A stretch of DNA of 60,685 nucleotides. It comes from Flavonifractor sp963557075 (GTDB lineage Bacteria; Bacillota; Clostridia; Oscillospirales; Oscillospiraceae). Both the position numbers and the translations under genes were made by a program. Position 1 is the first letter of the stretch. Every line of letters begins with the position of its first letter. Shown here in pieces: positions 25,604 to 33,638 of this stretch. Below the pieces are notes generated by a model. That model ran no database searches. It was not told the DNA's origin and saw only the letters and a list, made by a program, of their open reading frames with translations. The DNA lies in NCBI GenBank assembly GCA_963557075.1, contig CAUWDA010000010.1, positions 1 through 60,685 of the forward strand, written 5' to 3'.

Positions 25604-26296
25604 TCACTTGCCCAAAATATCCAGATCTTTCAATATTGTAAACTGACTTTTCTGGAAGCGAATGATCCCTTCCTGCTCCAGTCGTCCCAGTTCCCTTGAA
25701 AGAGCACTGCGGTTGACGCAGAGAAACGCCGCCAGTTCTTCTCGGGAGAATTGAATTTGAAACGTATTTGCCTTTTTCCGCCCAGCCTGCATAGTCAAAT
25801 ACACCAGGATTCGGTTTCTCAGGCTTCGCTGTGACAAAATCGCCAGGCGGTAGTACTTTCTCATATTTTCATGTGAAATCAGCACCATCAGTCTCGCTAA
25901 AATCTCCTTCCGTTCTGCTTCCGGAAGCATACCAGGCCGCAATAATTCCACAGGAAAAGCTAGCATTTGGGCTGGCTCGGCCGCGACAGCATAATAGGGT
26001 GAGCGGCGGCTTTTTGTACAGATCAAATCAGCAGCCAGAACGTAAGAAGGCTGGAGGGAGGCCATCAAGCTGCTTTCGCCGTCTGAAAACAATTGAGATA
26101 TCTGTATCCGCCCTCGAATCAAAACAGCAAACCAATCCACCTGTTGCTGGGGCAAGATCACGATTTCATCCTTTCGGAATTCCCGCAACTTTCCGTGGGG
26201 TATAATATCGTGCTCCAGGGCATCTGCGGAAAGAGTCGAAAACAGCCTGCACCGCTGTAAAACCTTTCTCATATCATCCAGCTGTCTCACCCCCAT
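25604..26296 (-). CDS. Crp/Fnr-family transcription regulator
   Basis: An N-terminal cyclic-nucleotide-binding-like beta-barrel (LFSTLSADALEHDIIPHG .. VLIRGRIQISQLFSDGES) is followed by a long dimer helix and a C-terminal winged helix (about 165-222, REELAAFLCVNRSALSRELGRL). No Fe-S cysteine cluster of the Fnr type is evident. The frame is open to ATG 26362, but a promoter (TTGCTT-17-TATTAT) lies downstream of that codon. The start is therefore put at 26296, or possibly 26272, giving about 222-230 residues, normal for the family. It is divergent from the FmdE/importer operon and is the obvious candidate regulator for it; the effector is unknown. Confidence 0.85.
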   Translation of the reverse strand: MGVRQLDDMRKVLQRCRLFSTLSADALEHDIIPHGKLREFRKDEIVILPQQQVDWFAVLIRGRIQISQLFSDGESSLMASLQPSYVLAADLICTKSRRSPYYAVAAEPAQMLAFPVELLRPGMLPEAERKEILARLMVLISHENMRKYYRLAILSQRSLRNRILVYLTMQAGRKKANTFQIQFSREELAAFLCVNRSALSRELGRLEQEGIIRFQKSQFTILKDLDILGK

Positions 26297-26314
26297 TCTT
26301 TGATGGTTTTTTAC

Positions 26315-26343
26315 ATAATAGCAGAAATGCGTTGCCAAAGCAA
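26315..26343 (-). promoter_or_regulatory. Promoter of the Crp/Fnr-type gene
   Basis: Minus strand: TTGCTT (26343-26338), 17-bp spacer, TATTAT (26320-26315). It lies between the ATGs at 26362 and 26296 and argues for the shorter protein. Confidence 0.6.
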
Positions 26344-26365
26344 CGTATTTTTCATCTGTCATCTG

Positions 26366-26387
26366 TTATAGTTTAATAAATTGTTAA
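26366..26387. promoter_or_regulatory. Possible Crp/Fnr operator between divergent genes
   Basis: A degenerate 22-bp palindrome, TTATAGTTTAATAAATTGTTAA, is centred between the regulator and the methyltransferase operon. It is AT-rich in a GC-rich genome and of a size suited to a Crp/Fnr dimer. Binding is inferred from position and symmetry only. Confidence 0.35.
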
Positions 26388-26482
26388 AAAGGGTAATCCG
26401 TTACGTTTTTTTCTGTCGTTAAGAAAGTTGGCTCCACTTGCCCTCTCCATTTATGTATAGTCTTTAGTTAAGGAGGCCTCTT

Positions 26483-27205
26483 ATGCATATCAAATGGAAC
26501 AATCAAACTGTGCGCTGGTTTGAAGATGCCTCGGAATACACCGGGTATGGAAGAAAAATGGCGCAGATATTGAAAGAGTACATTCCCCAAGGTGATACGC
26601 TCTGCGATTTGGGCTGTGGAGCAGGACTTGTAGATTTTGCTCTGGCGGATCATTGTTCTTCGATTACTTGCGTCGATATTTCCCCGGATGCTGTGGAGCA
26701 TGTGCGCCACAAGGCCTTAGTAAATGATATCAAAAACATGCATGCTCTGTGTATGGATGCATCGGAATTGACAGGCTCCTGGGACACTGTTATGGCAATC
26801 TTCTTTGGCAGGGGTCAGATTCATGAGAAGTATCTCCGCCTTGCCGGAAAACGGTTTGTCCTAATTACGCACGCTCACCGCAAGGGAAATTTTGGCCCTG
26901 AAGGGCATCAGGCGCTTAAATGCTCCGACATAGCCACTACAAAAGCCTATCTGGACGCTATGGGTTTGAAGTATGAACACAAGGTTCTCACTCTTGAGTA
27001 TGGTCAACCTTTTCTGGATCTGGAGGATGCCCGTGCCTTTGTTCGAAGCTATACCCGCCCCATGAGTGACGAAATGCTGGAGGTGTATCTGGAGGAAAAG
27101 TTGGAGAAAACCGGAGATGAAAAATGGCCCTACTATCTTCCCAACATGAAAGACTTTGGCCTGTTTATTATCAGGAGGGACGAAAATGAGAAGCTTCCGG
27201 GATGA
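26483..27205 (+). CDS. Class I SAM-dependent methyltransferase
   Basis: 240 residues. Motif I CDLGCGAG (41-48), motif II with acidic residue in ITCVDISPDAVEHVR, and the post-motif region LCMDASELTGSWDTVMAIFF show a Rossmann methyltransferase. The C-terminal half (from about 115) is not diagnostic of substrate. AAGGAGG lies 8 nt before ATG. It is the first gene of an operon with an FmdE-family protein and a metal/cofactor-type ABC importer, and overlaps the FmdE gene by 20 bp. Methylation of an imported ligand or cofactor is possible but unproven. Confidence 0.85.
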   Translation: MHIKWNNQTVRWFEDASEYTGYGRKMAQILKEYIPQGDTLCDLGCGAGLVDFALADHCSSITCVDISPDAVEHVRHKALVNDIKNMHALCMDASELTGSWDTVMAIFFGRGQIHEKYLRLAGKRFVLITHAHRKGNFGPEGHQALKCSDIATTKAYLDAMGLKYEHKVLTLEYGQPFLDLEDARAFVRSYTRPMSDEMLEVYLEEKLEKTGDEKWPYYLPNMKDFGLFIIRRDENEKLPG

Positions 27206-27737
27206 TGTAGCGCGGGCTATAGCATTTCATGGGCATCTCTGCTCCGGACAATGTCTCGGCGTGAGAATGGCCCACATGGGGCTTCGCCTGCTTGGGCTTG
27301 ACAACGAGATAGACCGTAAGAAGATTATGGTCTTTGTGGAATGCAACCGTTGCCTTGCTGATGCCATCATGATCACCACCGGTTGCACAGTTGGCAAGCG
27401 TACCTATTATTTCATAGATATGGGAAAAGCTGCAGCTACATTCGTCAATCTGGAGACCCAAAAAGCGGTTCGAGTGGTCCGGACGGCGCATCGTTATCCG
27501 GCCGATGGGGAAGACCTGTTGGATTATTACGAGACCTTGCCCGAGGAGGGATGGCTGGATGCACAGGAAGTCATTGTTGAACTGAAAGCCGGCGATATGC
27601 CGGGGCCTCCCGTGGAGATCGTCAACTGTGCCCGCTGTGGCGAGGAGGTTACGGATGGCCGTCATGTGGAAACCGAAGGCGCCACCCTTTGCCGGAGCTG
27701 TGCAGGGAAGAAATATTATCGCGATGCCGATTCTTAG
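27186..27737 (+). CDS. FmdE-family protein with C-terminal zinc finger
   Basis: 183 residues. The N-terminal FmdE domain begins HGHLCSGQCLGVRM (15-28), the conserved His/Cys cluster of this family; further Cys occur in VECNRCLADAIMITTGCTVG. A C-terminal treble-clef-like zinc site is formed by CARCGEEV .. CRSC. FmdE proteins were named from the formylmethanofuran dehydrogenase (molybdenum) operon; many bacterial copies sit beside metal importers, and their activity is not settled. The start is ATG 27186, 5 nt after AGGAGGGA; the longer frame lacks a ribosome site. It is coupled to the methyltransferase upstream. Confidence 0.88.
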   Translation: MRSFRDDVARAIAFHGHLCSGQCLGVRMAHMGLRLLGLDNEIDRKKIMVFVECNRCLADAIMITTGCTVGKRTYYFIDMGKAAATFVNLETQKAVRVVRTAHRYPADGEDLLDYYETLPEEGWLDAQEVIVELKAGDMPGPPVEIVNCARCGEEVTDGRHVETEGATLCRSCAGKKYYRDADS

Positions 27738-27751
27738 TGGGAGTGTCAGGA

Positions 27752-28822
27752 ATGATAAAAAAGAAAAGGCTCCCTTTCGGCACAGTTATAGTTATCCTGG
27801 CGGCCGTATTGATTCTCGCCTGCATTCTCTCCACTACGCTCGGGCGTTACCCGATCTCCGTATGGGAGCTGGGTGGCATCGCTTGGAATCAGGTGATGAA
27901 GCTGGTGGAGCAGTTTGGGCGCTGGTTGGGGGTGGATATGCCGGAACTTAGGCTTGAACCATTCTGGACAGCCACCCAGGAAGCCCTGTTTTTAAAGCAT
28001 CGTGTACCTCGGATCGCCATTGCCTGCATGGTAGGCTGCAGTTTATCCACCGCCGGTGCCTGTTATCAGGGTGTGTTTCAGAACCCCATGGCAGCCCCTG
28101 ACATCTTGGGCGCCTCATCCGGAGCCGCTCTCGGGGCGTCGCTGGCCATTATTATGGGATATACGAACGCTGTCATCGGCGGCATGGCCTTTGTATTCAG
28201 CCTGGCGACCGTGACTCTGGTCATTCTTGTTGGTAACCATGCCCGGGGCAACCGTGTGGTGGGACTGATCCTGTCCGGCGTTATGATCAGTTCGCTGGTG
28301 TCTTCTGGGACATCCTTTATTAAACTGATCGCGGATACCGAAGAGCAGCTCCCAGCCATCACCTATTGGCTCATGGGCAGCTTCAACGGCGCGAAATTGG
28401 AGGATATTCTATTCGCGGCCATTCCAATGGCCATCGGCCTGATCCCCGTTTTCATTCTGCGCTGGCGAATCAATATTTTGTCTCTTGGCGATGACGAGGC
28501 GCAGACTCTGGGGATCAATGCAAAGCGCTTGCGCATTATAATCATCATCTGTTCCGCCCTGATCACAGCGGCCAGCGTGGCTGTCAGCGGGATCATTGGC
28601 TGGGTCGGCCTGGTAATTCCCCACATGGCGCGGCGGGTTGTTGGAAATGATTACAAAAAACTCATTCCCGCAACGATGCTCTTCGGTGCGATATTCATGC
28701 TGCTGGTTGACAATATCTGCCGCAACGTGTGGGCAACCGATCTGCCCATTGGTATTCTCACTTCTTTTGTGGGCGCACCATTCTTCATTTATCTGATTAT
28801 GAAGGAGGGTGACCAGCTGTGA
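27752..28822 (+). CDS. FecCD/BtuC-family ABC importer permease
   Basis: Membrane subunit of the iron-siderophore, haem and cobamide importer family, 356 residues with about ten hydrophobic segments. Family hallmarks: LKHRVPRIAIACMVGCSLS, QNPMAAPDILGASSGA (about 110-125), LGDDEAQTLGIN (ATPase-contact region) and GLVIPHMARRVVG near the C-terminus. The start is ATG 27752, with GGGAG 8 nt upstream. The stop overlaps the ATPase start (GTGA). The substrate cannot be read from sequence; the FmdE neighbour hints at a metal or metal complex. Confidence 0.92.
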   Translation: MIKKKRLPFGTVIVILAAVLILACILSTTLGRYPISVWELGGIAWNQVMKLVEQFGRWLGVDMPELRLEPFWTATQEALFLKHRVPRIAIACMVGCSLSTAGACYQGVFQNPMAAPDILGASSGAALGASLAIIMGYTNAVIGGMAFVFSLATVTLVILVGNHARGNRVVGLILSGVMISSLVSSGTSFIKLIADTEEQLPAITYWLMGSFNGAKLEDILFAAIPMAIGLIPVFILRWRINILSLGDDEAQTLGINAKRLRIIIIICSALITAASVAVSGIIGWVGLVIPHMARRVVGNDYKKLIPATMLFGAIFMLLVDNICRNVWATDLPIGILTSFVGAPFFIYLIMKEGDQL

Positions 28823-29595
28823 TACTGAAAGTAGACCATCTGAACTTTTCCTTTGGAAAGCGCCAGATATTAAAGGACGTCAGCTTCGAGGTCAGCAGCG
28901 GCGAGTTTCTGTCCATTCTTGGACCCAACGGTGTGGGCAAAAGTACCCTGTTCCGCTGTATTTTGAACCTTCTTTCCCCCGGAACTGGTACCATCACCGT
29001 GGACGGTGAAGATGTGTCCAGAATGTCTGCCCAGAAGTTGGCCAAGGCCATTGCCTACATTCCACAGTTCCATAATCCTGCCTTCAATTACTCTGTTCTG
29101 GATATGGTACTTATGGGAACGGCTGCTCAGGTTGGCTCCCGTTCCTCTCCGGGCAAGGAGCAGCAGGATATTGCCCGAAACGCCTTGACACGACTACAGA
29201 TTGAACATTTGGCGGATCACCCCTACGGGCTTTGCTCCGGCGGTGAAAAACAACTATGTTTATTGGCCAGAGCCATTGCGCAACAGGCAAAAATATTGGT
29301 TATGGACGAGCCCTCCGCCAGCCTGGATTTTGGTAATCGTATTCGAGTCATGCAGACTGTCCGAGGTTTGGTGGCAGATGGATATGCGGTGGTGCAGACC
29401 ACCCATGAGCCAGATCAGGCTTATTTGTATTCTGATAAGATACTTGCGCTTCATGATGGTCAGGTGCTGGCATGGGGTATCCCAAAGGACGTGATGAAGG
29501 CATCGCTGATGTCAACGCTATACGGCATTTCCGTGGAGGTGCACAGCATGCATGACGATCGTGTACGCGTGTGCCTGCCTGCTCAGAGTATATAA
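28819..29595 (+). CDS. ABC importer ATPase (FepC/BtuD type)
   Basis: 258 residues with Walker A GPNGVGKST (about 35-43), Q-loop IPQFHN, signature LCSGGEKQL (about 138), Walker B ILVMDEPSA and the H-loop TTHEPDQ. It starts with GTG, 9 nt after AAGGAGGG, overlapping the permease stop by 4 bp. It energises the FecCD-type permease; the lipoprotein binding protein is the next gene. Confidence 0.93.
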   Translation: MILKVDHLNFSFGKRQILKDVSFEVSSGEFLSILGPNGVGKSTLFRCILNLLSPGTGTITVDGEDVSRMSAQKLAKAIAYIPQFHNPAFNYSVLDMVLMGTAAQVGSRSSPGKEQQDIARNALTRLQIEHLADHPYGLCSGGEKQLCLLARAIAQQAKILVMDEPSASLDFGNRIRVMQTVRGLVADGYAVVQTTHEPDQAYLYSDKILALHDGQVLAWGIPKDVMKASLMSTLYGISVEVHSMHDDRVRVCLPAQSI

Positions 29596-29661
29596 AAGGC
29601 TCTGGTTTGTTTTCACGAAGCACTCAATTCACATAAATCAATTAACAGAGAGGAAGATTCG

Positions 29662-30771
29662 ATGAAACCCTTCAAAAAACTGATCTCCACATTGCTCGCT
29701 TTGAGTTTGCTGTTTACACTGGCTGCCTGCGGCAGCCAGAACAGCGACATTGATGATCAGTCCCAGCCGTCCGAGCCTGTGACAGATAGTTTCACGCCCT
29801 ATACTTTTGTGGACGATTTAGGGCATGAGATTGAGATCACTGAAAAATTAACCGGTATCGTTCCATCCGGCCCCCTCGCTCAGGTCATTCTGTTGGGCAT
29901 CGCACCCGATCTGATAGTAGGTCTGGGCAGCAAGATGTCTGATAACATGGCTGAGTATCTCCCTGACTATGACCGCCTGTCCCAGCTGACCTACTTTGGG
30001 ACTGTGTTGGGTGCTGAGGATCTGGACGTGGAAGCGCTGGCCTCCACCAATGCACAGCTCATCATTGACATGGGTTACACCAAAACTGGTTATGAAGAGG
30101 AACTGGCTACCACTCAGGAACTGACCGGGATCACCTGTGTCTTCATCGAGGCCGGACTGGAGAATTATGGTGAAGCCATCCGCAAATTGGGCCAGCTTCT
30201 GGGACGTGAGGAAAGAGCGGAAAAAATGGCTGTCTGGTGTGAAGAGGTCTATGATCGTGCACTGAACATCATGGAGCAGGTGGGCGACAACAAGGTCAAC
30301 GGGATTTACGCTCTGGGTGATGGCGGTCTGAACGTTATCGCAGAGAGCCAGTCTCAGGCTGAAGTCATCAACCTGGTATTCAACAATCTGGCCGTTATTG
30401 AAAACGCCAGCGGAAAAGGCTCGGGCAACACGGTCAATATGGAGCAGATTGCTCTGTGGAACCCTGATTTCGTCATCTTTGGCGGCGGCAGTATTTACGA
30501 CACAGCAGCAGAGGATCCCGCGTGGAGCCAGATCAGCGCCATTGCAAACGGCAACTATGTTGAATCACCGGAAGTCCCGCATAACTGGACTGTTGCACCT
30601 CCCGCCTGCCAGCGCTATTTGGCGCTGCTTTGGCTGCCGAGCATACTCTATCCCGAGTACTGTGACTATGACCTGCAGGAAGAGGTCACTGAATACTATG
30701 AGCTGTTCTGCGGGGTAACGCTTACCGATGAACAGTATGCCGCCCTGACTGCAAACGCATTCTTCAAATGA
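29662..30771 (+). CDS. Substrate-binding lipoprotein (FepB/BtuF-like)
   Basis: 369 residues with a lipoprotein signal and lipobox LAAC (C23), an Asp/Ser/Gln linker, then a Peripla_BP_2 fold starting FVDDLGHEIEI. The long backbone helix of this class III binding-protein family lies around residues 165-210. Conserved acidic residues for docking on the permease are present but the ligand is not identifiable. It completes a BtuCDF/FhuBCD-type importer with the two genes upstream. GAGAGGAAG precedes the ATG. Its stop overlaps the start of the NTPase gene by 4 bp (ATGA). Confidence 0.92.
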   Translation: MKPFKKLISTLLALSLLFTLAACGSQNSDIDDQSQPSEPVTDSFTPYTFVDDLGHEIEITEKLTGIVPSGPLAQVILLGIAPDLIVGLGSKMSDNMAEYLPDYDRLSQLTYFGTVLGAEDLDVEALASTNAQLIIDMGYTKTGYEEELATTQELTGITCVFIEAGLENYGEAIRKLGQLLGREERAEKMAVWCEEVYDRALNIMEQVGDNKVNGIYALGDGGLNVIAESQSQAEVINLVFNNLAVIENASGKGSGNTVNMEQIALWNPDFVIFGGGSIYDTAAEDPAWSQISAIANGNYVESPEVPHNWTVAPPACQRYLALLWLPSILYPEYCDYDLQEEVTEYYELFCGVTLTDEQYAALTANAFFK

Positions 30772-31313
30772 TGCATGCTCTGATCGTTGGAGGACGCGGC
30801 GTAGGCAAAAGCACCCTTATAAACAGGGTACTTGAGACCTGCGGCAGGCCTGTGTATGGTTTTCAGACAAAGAAAGAAGACTCCCTCGCAGATGAACTGC
30901 GAGGGAGCCCTGTCTATATCTACGAAGCATGGCGCAAGCGCAGACGCACGGAAGAAAATCTGGTCGGCTATTGCAAAAATCACTGTTTTGACACTTCCGC
31001 TGAGGTATTTGACCGCTTTTCACCCAAGCTGCGCGAACCCGTGCAGAAAGGCGGTGTTGTGCTGCTGGATGAGCTGGGTTTTATGGAGACTCGGGCAGAG
31101 CAGTTCTGTGCGGCGATACTTGCGCTTTTAGACGGAGATGTACCTGTGATCGCGGCGGTAAAAAATAAAGACACCCCATTTTTAGAAGCAGTGCGCACAC
31201 ATCCAAACGCTAAATGCTTCTATATTACCGCGGAGAATCGGGATGTGCTCTATCCTCGGGTACTGGAGTTTATGCAGGAGCAGATCCATATTTCAGAAAG
31301 AGGAGAGAAATGA
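30768..31313 (+). CDS. THEP1-like nucleoside-triphosphatase
   Basis: 181 residues of the NTPase_1 (THEP1) family: P-loop GGRGVGKST (8-16), the strand VYGFQTKK that follows, and Walker B VVLLDELGFME (about 96-106). It overlaps the binding-protein stop and ends in an ATGA overlap with the flavodoxin-like gene, so it belongs to the importer operon. The cellular role of this family is poorly known; here a chaperone-like or nucleotide-dependent step in handling the imported ligand is a guess. Confidence 0.85.
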   Translation: MMHALIVGGRGVGKSTLINRVLETCGRPVYGFQTKKEDSLADELRGSPVYIYEAWRKRRRTEENLVGYCKNHCFDTSAEVFDRFSPKLREPVQKGGVVLLDELGFMETRAEQFCAAILALLDGDVPVIAAVKNKDTPFLEAVRTHPNAKCFYITAENRDVLYPRVLEFMQEQIHISERGEK

Positions 31314-31864
31314 ATAAAAAGACGATTGTGATTAACGGCTCTCCCCGTCCCGCCGGTAATACAGCATATCTCATCGATATCCTGCGTAAGCACTTGGAGG
31401 GCGAGGTTATTGAGATCTCCGCGTTCCGCTCCGGTATTGCTCCTTGCGTGGACTGCCGCAGCTGCTGGGAAACGGCAAAGTGTGCCGTGAATGATGGCAT
31501 GCAAGTCATTTATAATGATGATTTTGACAATATCGTGATTGCCTCTCCGGTGTATTACGGTACGCTGCCTGGCTCAGTTTTGAGCCTGATGAGCCGCCTG
31601 CAGCCTTGGCATGCAGCAAAATTTTTCCTGAAACAGCCATTGAAGCTAAGACAGAAAAAATCTGCAGCGATTCTCACTGCCGGAGGCAAGGGCAATCAAG
31701 CCAACACAAGGCACCACCTTAGCGCTTTTTTTCGTATGGTCAATGCCGAGGGGTTCCTTGAGCATACGGCCTGCTCGCCGAATACCGACGCGGTTCCTGC
31801 TCAGGAGGACAAGCAGGTTGTTGCCGCGGTGGTTGACATCGCAAATTGGCTGAACGGCACCTGA
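31310..31864 (+). CDS. Flavodoxin-like FMN reductase
   Basis: 184 residues of the NADPH-dependent FMN reductase / iron-sulfur flavoprotein family. It has the FMN phosphate loop INGSPRPAGNTA (5-16), a Cys set CVDCRSCWETAKC (about 44-56) that could bind or respond to metal, and SPVYYGTLPGSVLSL for the flavin ring. AGGAGAGAA precedes the ATG. It is the last gene of the importer operon, overlapping the NTPase stop. Reduction of an imported metal complex would fit, by analogy with ferric-siderophore reductases; this is inference. Confidence 0.87.
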   Translation: MNKKTIVINGSPRPAGNTAYLIDILRKHLEGEVIEISAFRSGIAPCVDCRSCWETAKCAVNDGMQVIYNDDFDNIVIASPVYYGTLPGSVLSLMSRLQPWHAAKFFLKQPLKLRQKKSAAILTAGGKGNQANTRHHLSAFFRMVNAEGFLEHTACSPNTDAVPAQEDKQVVAAVVDIANWLNGT

Positions 31865-31905
31865 CGATGGACGTTCTTTTCAAATAAGAATTTACTTAAT
31901 CATTG

Positions 31906-31940
31906 AACACGGCAGTTCTTTTAACTGCCGTGTTATTTTC
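31906..31940 (+). terminator. Terminator of the FmdE/importer operon
   Basis: 12-bp stem AACACGGCAGTT / AACTGCCGTGTT (31906-31917 with 31923-31934), then ATTTTC. Confidence 0.85.
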
Positions 31941-32138
31941 TGGATGTATCTGCTTCGGCGGAATTATAGCGCCACATTCTGCGCTGGGGCGATAGTTTCC
32001 TGGCCCTCCACCGCAGATGCTTGTACCGCAGGCGGAGATAAAACAAAATCATATCTCAGACTTGCTGGAGGATGTTCGGTGTAGGTGTGACACATCACCG
32101 TAACACCTATAGGGCAGAAAGAAAAAGGATTTCCCCTC

Positions 32139-32172
32139 TTGCTTTTTAACGTGTAAGTTGTATAATACAACT
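32139..32172 (+). promoter_or_regulatory. Promoter with palindromic operator upstream of the B12 riboswitch
   Basis: TTGCTT at 32139-32144, 16-bp spacer, TATAAT at 32161-32166. A perfect 17-bp palindrome AGTTGTATAATACAACT (32156-32172) overlaps the -10, a classical repressor position. Transcripts would run through about 150 nt into the riboswitch. No gene is supported from 31941 to 32317. Confidence 0.6.
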
Positions 32173-32317
32173 CGTAGGAATCTCTCTATTACTTGACGAA
32201 CTTCACAGAACATGGTCTTGGCGGAGTTGGTAAGCCGCTGCTGTACAAGCGGCGCGGTATGCAGATTCCCACTGAATTTAATATCGATCCGGCTTTTGTG
32301 GCAAATGCGCGACCCGA

Positions 32318-32575
32318 ATCCTCTGGTTCGGACACGCATCCTTGTTCTTGCTGAACAAGGGAATCAGGTGAAATTCCTGGACATGTTTTGCAGCAGAACC
32401 CGCGGCGAAAGCGGCGGCAACGTGCAATTCAATAGCTGTGATTGTGGAGCATATCTGTTTTCTGCGAAAGCAGGTCACTGGCGGTCGTAATGGCTTAGCT
32501 GGGAAGGCGATGGATATGCGCTGACGGGTGGAACGCCCGTCTGAACACATCAGTCAGAAGACCTACTGAGAGCTT
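32318..32575 (+). promoter_or_regulatory. Cobalamin riboswitch
   Basis: Landmarks in the right order: GGTTCGGAC near the 5' end; GGGAATCAGGTGAAATTCC at 32359-32377; CAGCAGAACCCGCGGC; TCACTGGCGG; GCTGGGAAGGCG; and the B12 box AGTCAGAAGACCTAC at 32552-32566. CTCT (32321) and AGAG (32569) can close the P1 stem. It is followed by a hairpin (32569-32600) and two strong terminators before the first gene, so B12 should end transcription of the downstream surface/ECF locus. Boundaries are approximate. Confidence 0.9.
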
Positions 32576-32665
32576 ACCCCCGATGGTTCGGGGCTGCTCT
32601 GACAAAAAACGCCAGATGAAGGGCGGCGCTTTTGCGCGCCCTTCACCCCCTATATTGGGAGCAAA

Positions 32666-32700
32666 AGCGGACGTATTTTTGAAATACGTCCGCTCTTTTT
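32666..32700 (+). terminator. Riboswitch-proximal terminator 1
   Basis: 13-bp stem AGCGGACGTATTT / AAATACGTCCGCT (32666-32678 with 32682-32694), 3-nt loop, then CTTTTT. A further 8-bp stem GAAGGGCG/CGCCCTTC lies just upstream (32617-32643). Confidence 0.88.
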
Positions 32701-32715
32701 CGCCTACCCTGGGGC

Positions 32716-32749
32716 AAAGACGGACGTATTGTATGCGCCCGTCTTTTTT
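32716..32749 (+). terminator. Riboswitch-proximal terminator 2
   Basis: Stem AAAGACGG / CCGTCTTT (32716-32723 with 32739-32746) followed by TTTTTT. It shares GGACGTATT with the terminator 20 bp upstream, suggesting duplication. Confidence 0.75.
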
Positions 32750-32784
32750 GTTTGATTGGGATGCCGTGACTGGAGGAATGGGCT

Positions 32785-33168
32785 GTGAGCGGTAAAGCGA
32801 CCGGCTGCCACAAGATCATAGCCGGACGGACCAAAGAGGCGCTGCGCGCGATGGATGCGCAGTTCGCCAGAGACCACGCCGGCGACAGCGATGAGCAGCT
32901 TCTGGATTATGTCCGCCGGGAGGCAGAGCGAGTTGGCTCTACCCCCAATGCCGGAGACATGATCGGCGGGCCGTTCATTTCGAAACGCTTTGGCGGCTGG
33001 AGGAACGTAGTCGCGGCGGCAGGGCTTCCCGCACCCAAACGGCAAAAGCCCATCGCCAGTCGGCGGATCTTCCTGGATGAGTATAAGCGTCAGGCAGAGC
33101 GGCTTGACCGGGAGCTCAGCAGCCGGACGGAAACCGGAACGAATCCGGGTAAAGAGAAGATATCGTAA
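32785..33168 (+). CDS. Small protein with a homing-endonuclease-associated repeat
   Basis: 127 residues, GTG start 8 nt after GGAGG. The core SDEQLLDYVRREAERVG .. ISKRFGGWRNVVAAAGL (about 33-81) matches the pattern of the homing-endonuclease-associated repeat, a small helical DNA-binding module. No nuclease motif is present. The C-terminus is basic and polar. A paralogue lies at 45078-45536 in the same locus. It is the first gene after the B12 riboswitch and terminators. A DNA-binding or regulatory role is possible; none is established. Confidence 0.72.
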   Translation: MSGKATGCHKIIAGRTKEALRAMDAQFARDHAGDSDEQLLDYVRREAERVGSTPNAGDMIGGPFISKRFGGWRNVVAAAGLPAPKRQKPIASRRIFLDEYKRQAERLDRELSSRTETGTNPGKEKIS

Positions 33169-33638
33169 GGAAAAAGGGATATCCCTTTTCCGTCATAGGG
33201 TCTCCTATGACGATTTCTATTCCATACACACAACGGGCCTTAGCCCGTCTCATATGGCCGAAGCGCGGCCGACAACTGAATACCCCATCACCGAGAGCGA
33301 TATTCCGAGAGCGGAGTAGGCCAGGACGCCGGCCAAGCCGGACGAGCCACCAACGGCGGAGAGACGTGGAGCAATGCGGGGCGGCAACTGCACAGGAACA
33401 GGATCGGTGTTTGGGCGGAGGTGGTCCGGAAATAGACGGCCACCGGTGCGGCGGCCTCTGCGCTTCTTGCCGGGAGCGCGGCGGCGGCCGCATAGGGTGG
33501 CCGGACTGCTCAGATGTGAGCCATTGAGAGGATCTCTTTTAGCAGATGAGATGATGAGAGGAGGAAGAATCTGTATCCGAAGAAAAGCGGAACAAACAGG
33601 AACAAACACCAACGGAACATTTTAAGGAGGGTATAAGT
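33169..33638. other. Gene-free interval with three successive hairpins
   Basis: 470 bp without a supported gene. Its first 80 bp hold a near-perfect palindrome (33169-33191, around AGGGATATCCCT), an 8-bp hairpin GTCATAGG/CCTATGAC (33192-33211) and CGGGC/GCCCG (33234-33247). The rest is GC-rich with several short frames that have no ribosome site or family resemblance. Confidence 0.5.

Noticed and set aside
26297..26362. Longer start of the Crp/Fnr-type protein at 26362
   Set aside because: A promoter lies inside this segment and no ribosome site precedes the ATG; the shorter protein fits the family length.
32193..32354. Short plus frame from a TTG (FTEHGLGGVGKPLLYKRRG)
   Set aside because: Looks protein-like, but has no good start or ribosome site, runs into the riboswitch and matches no family I can name; possibly a decayed fragment.
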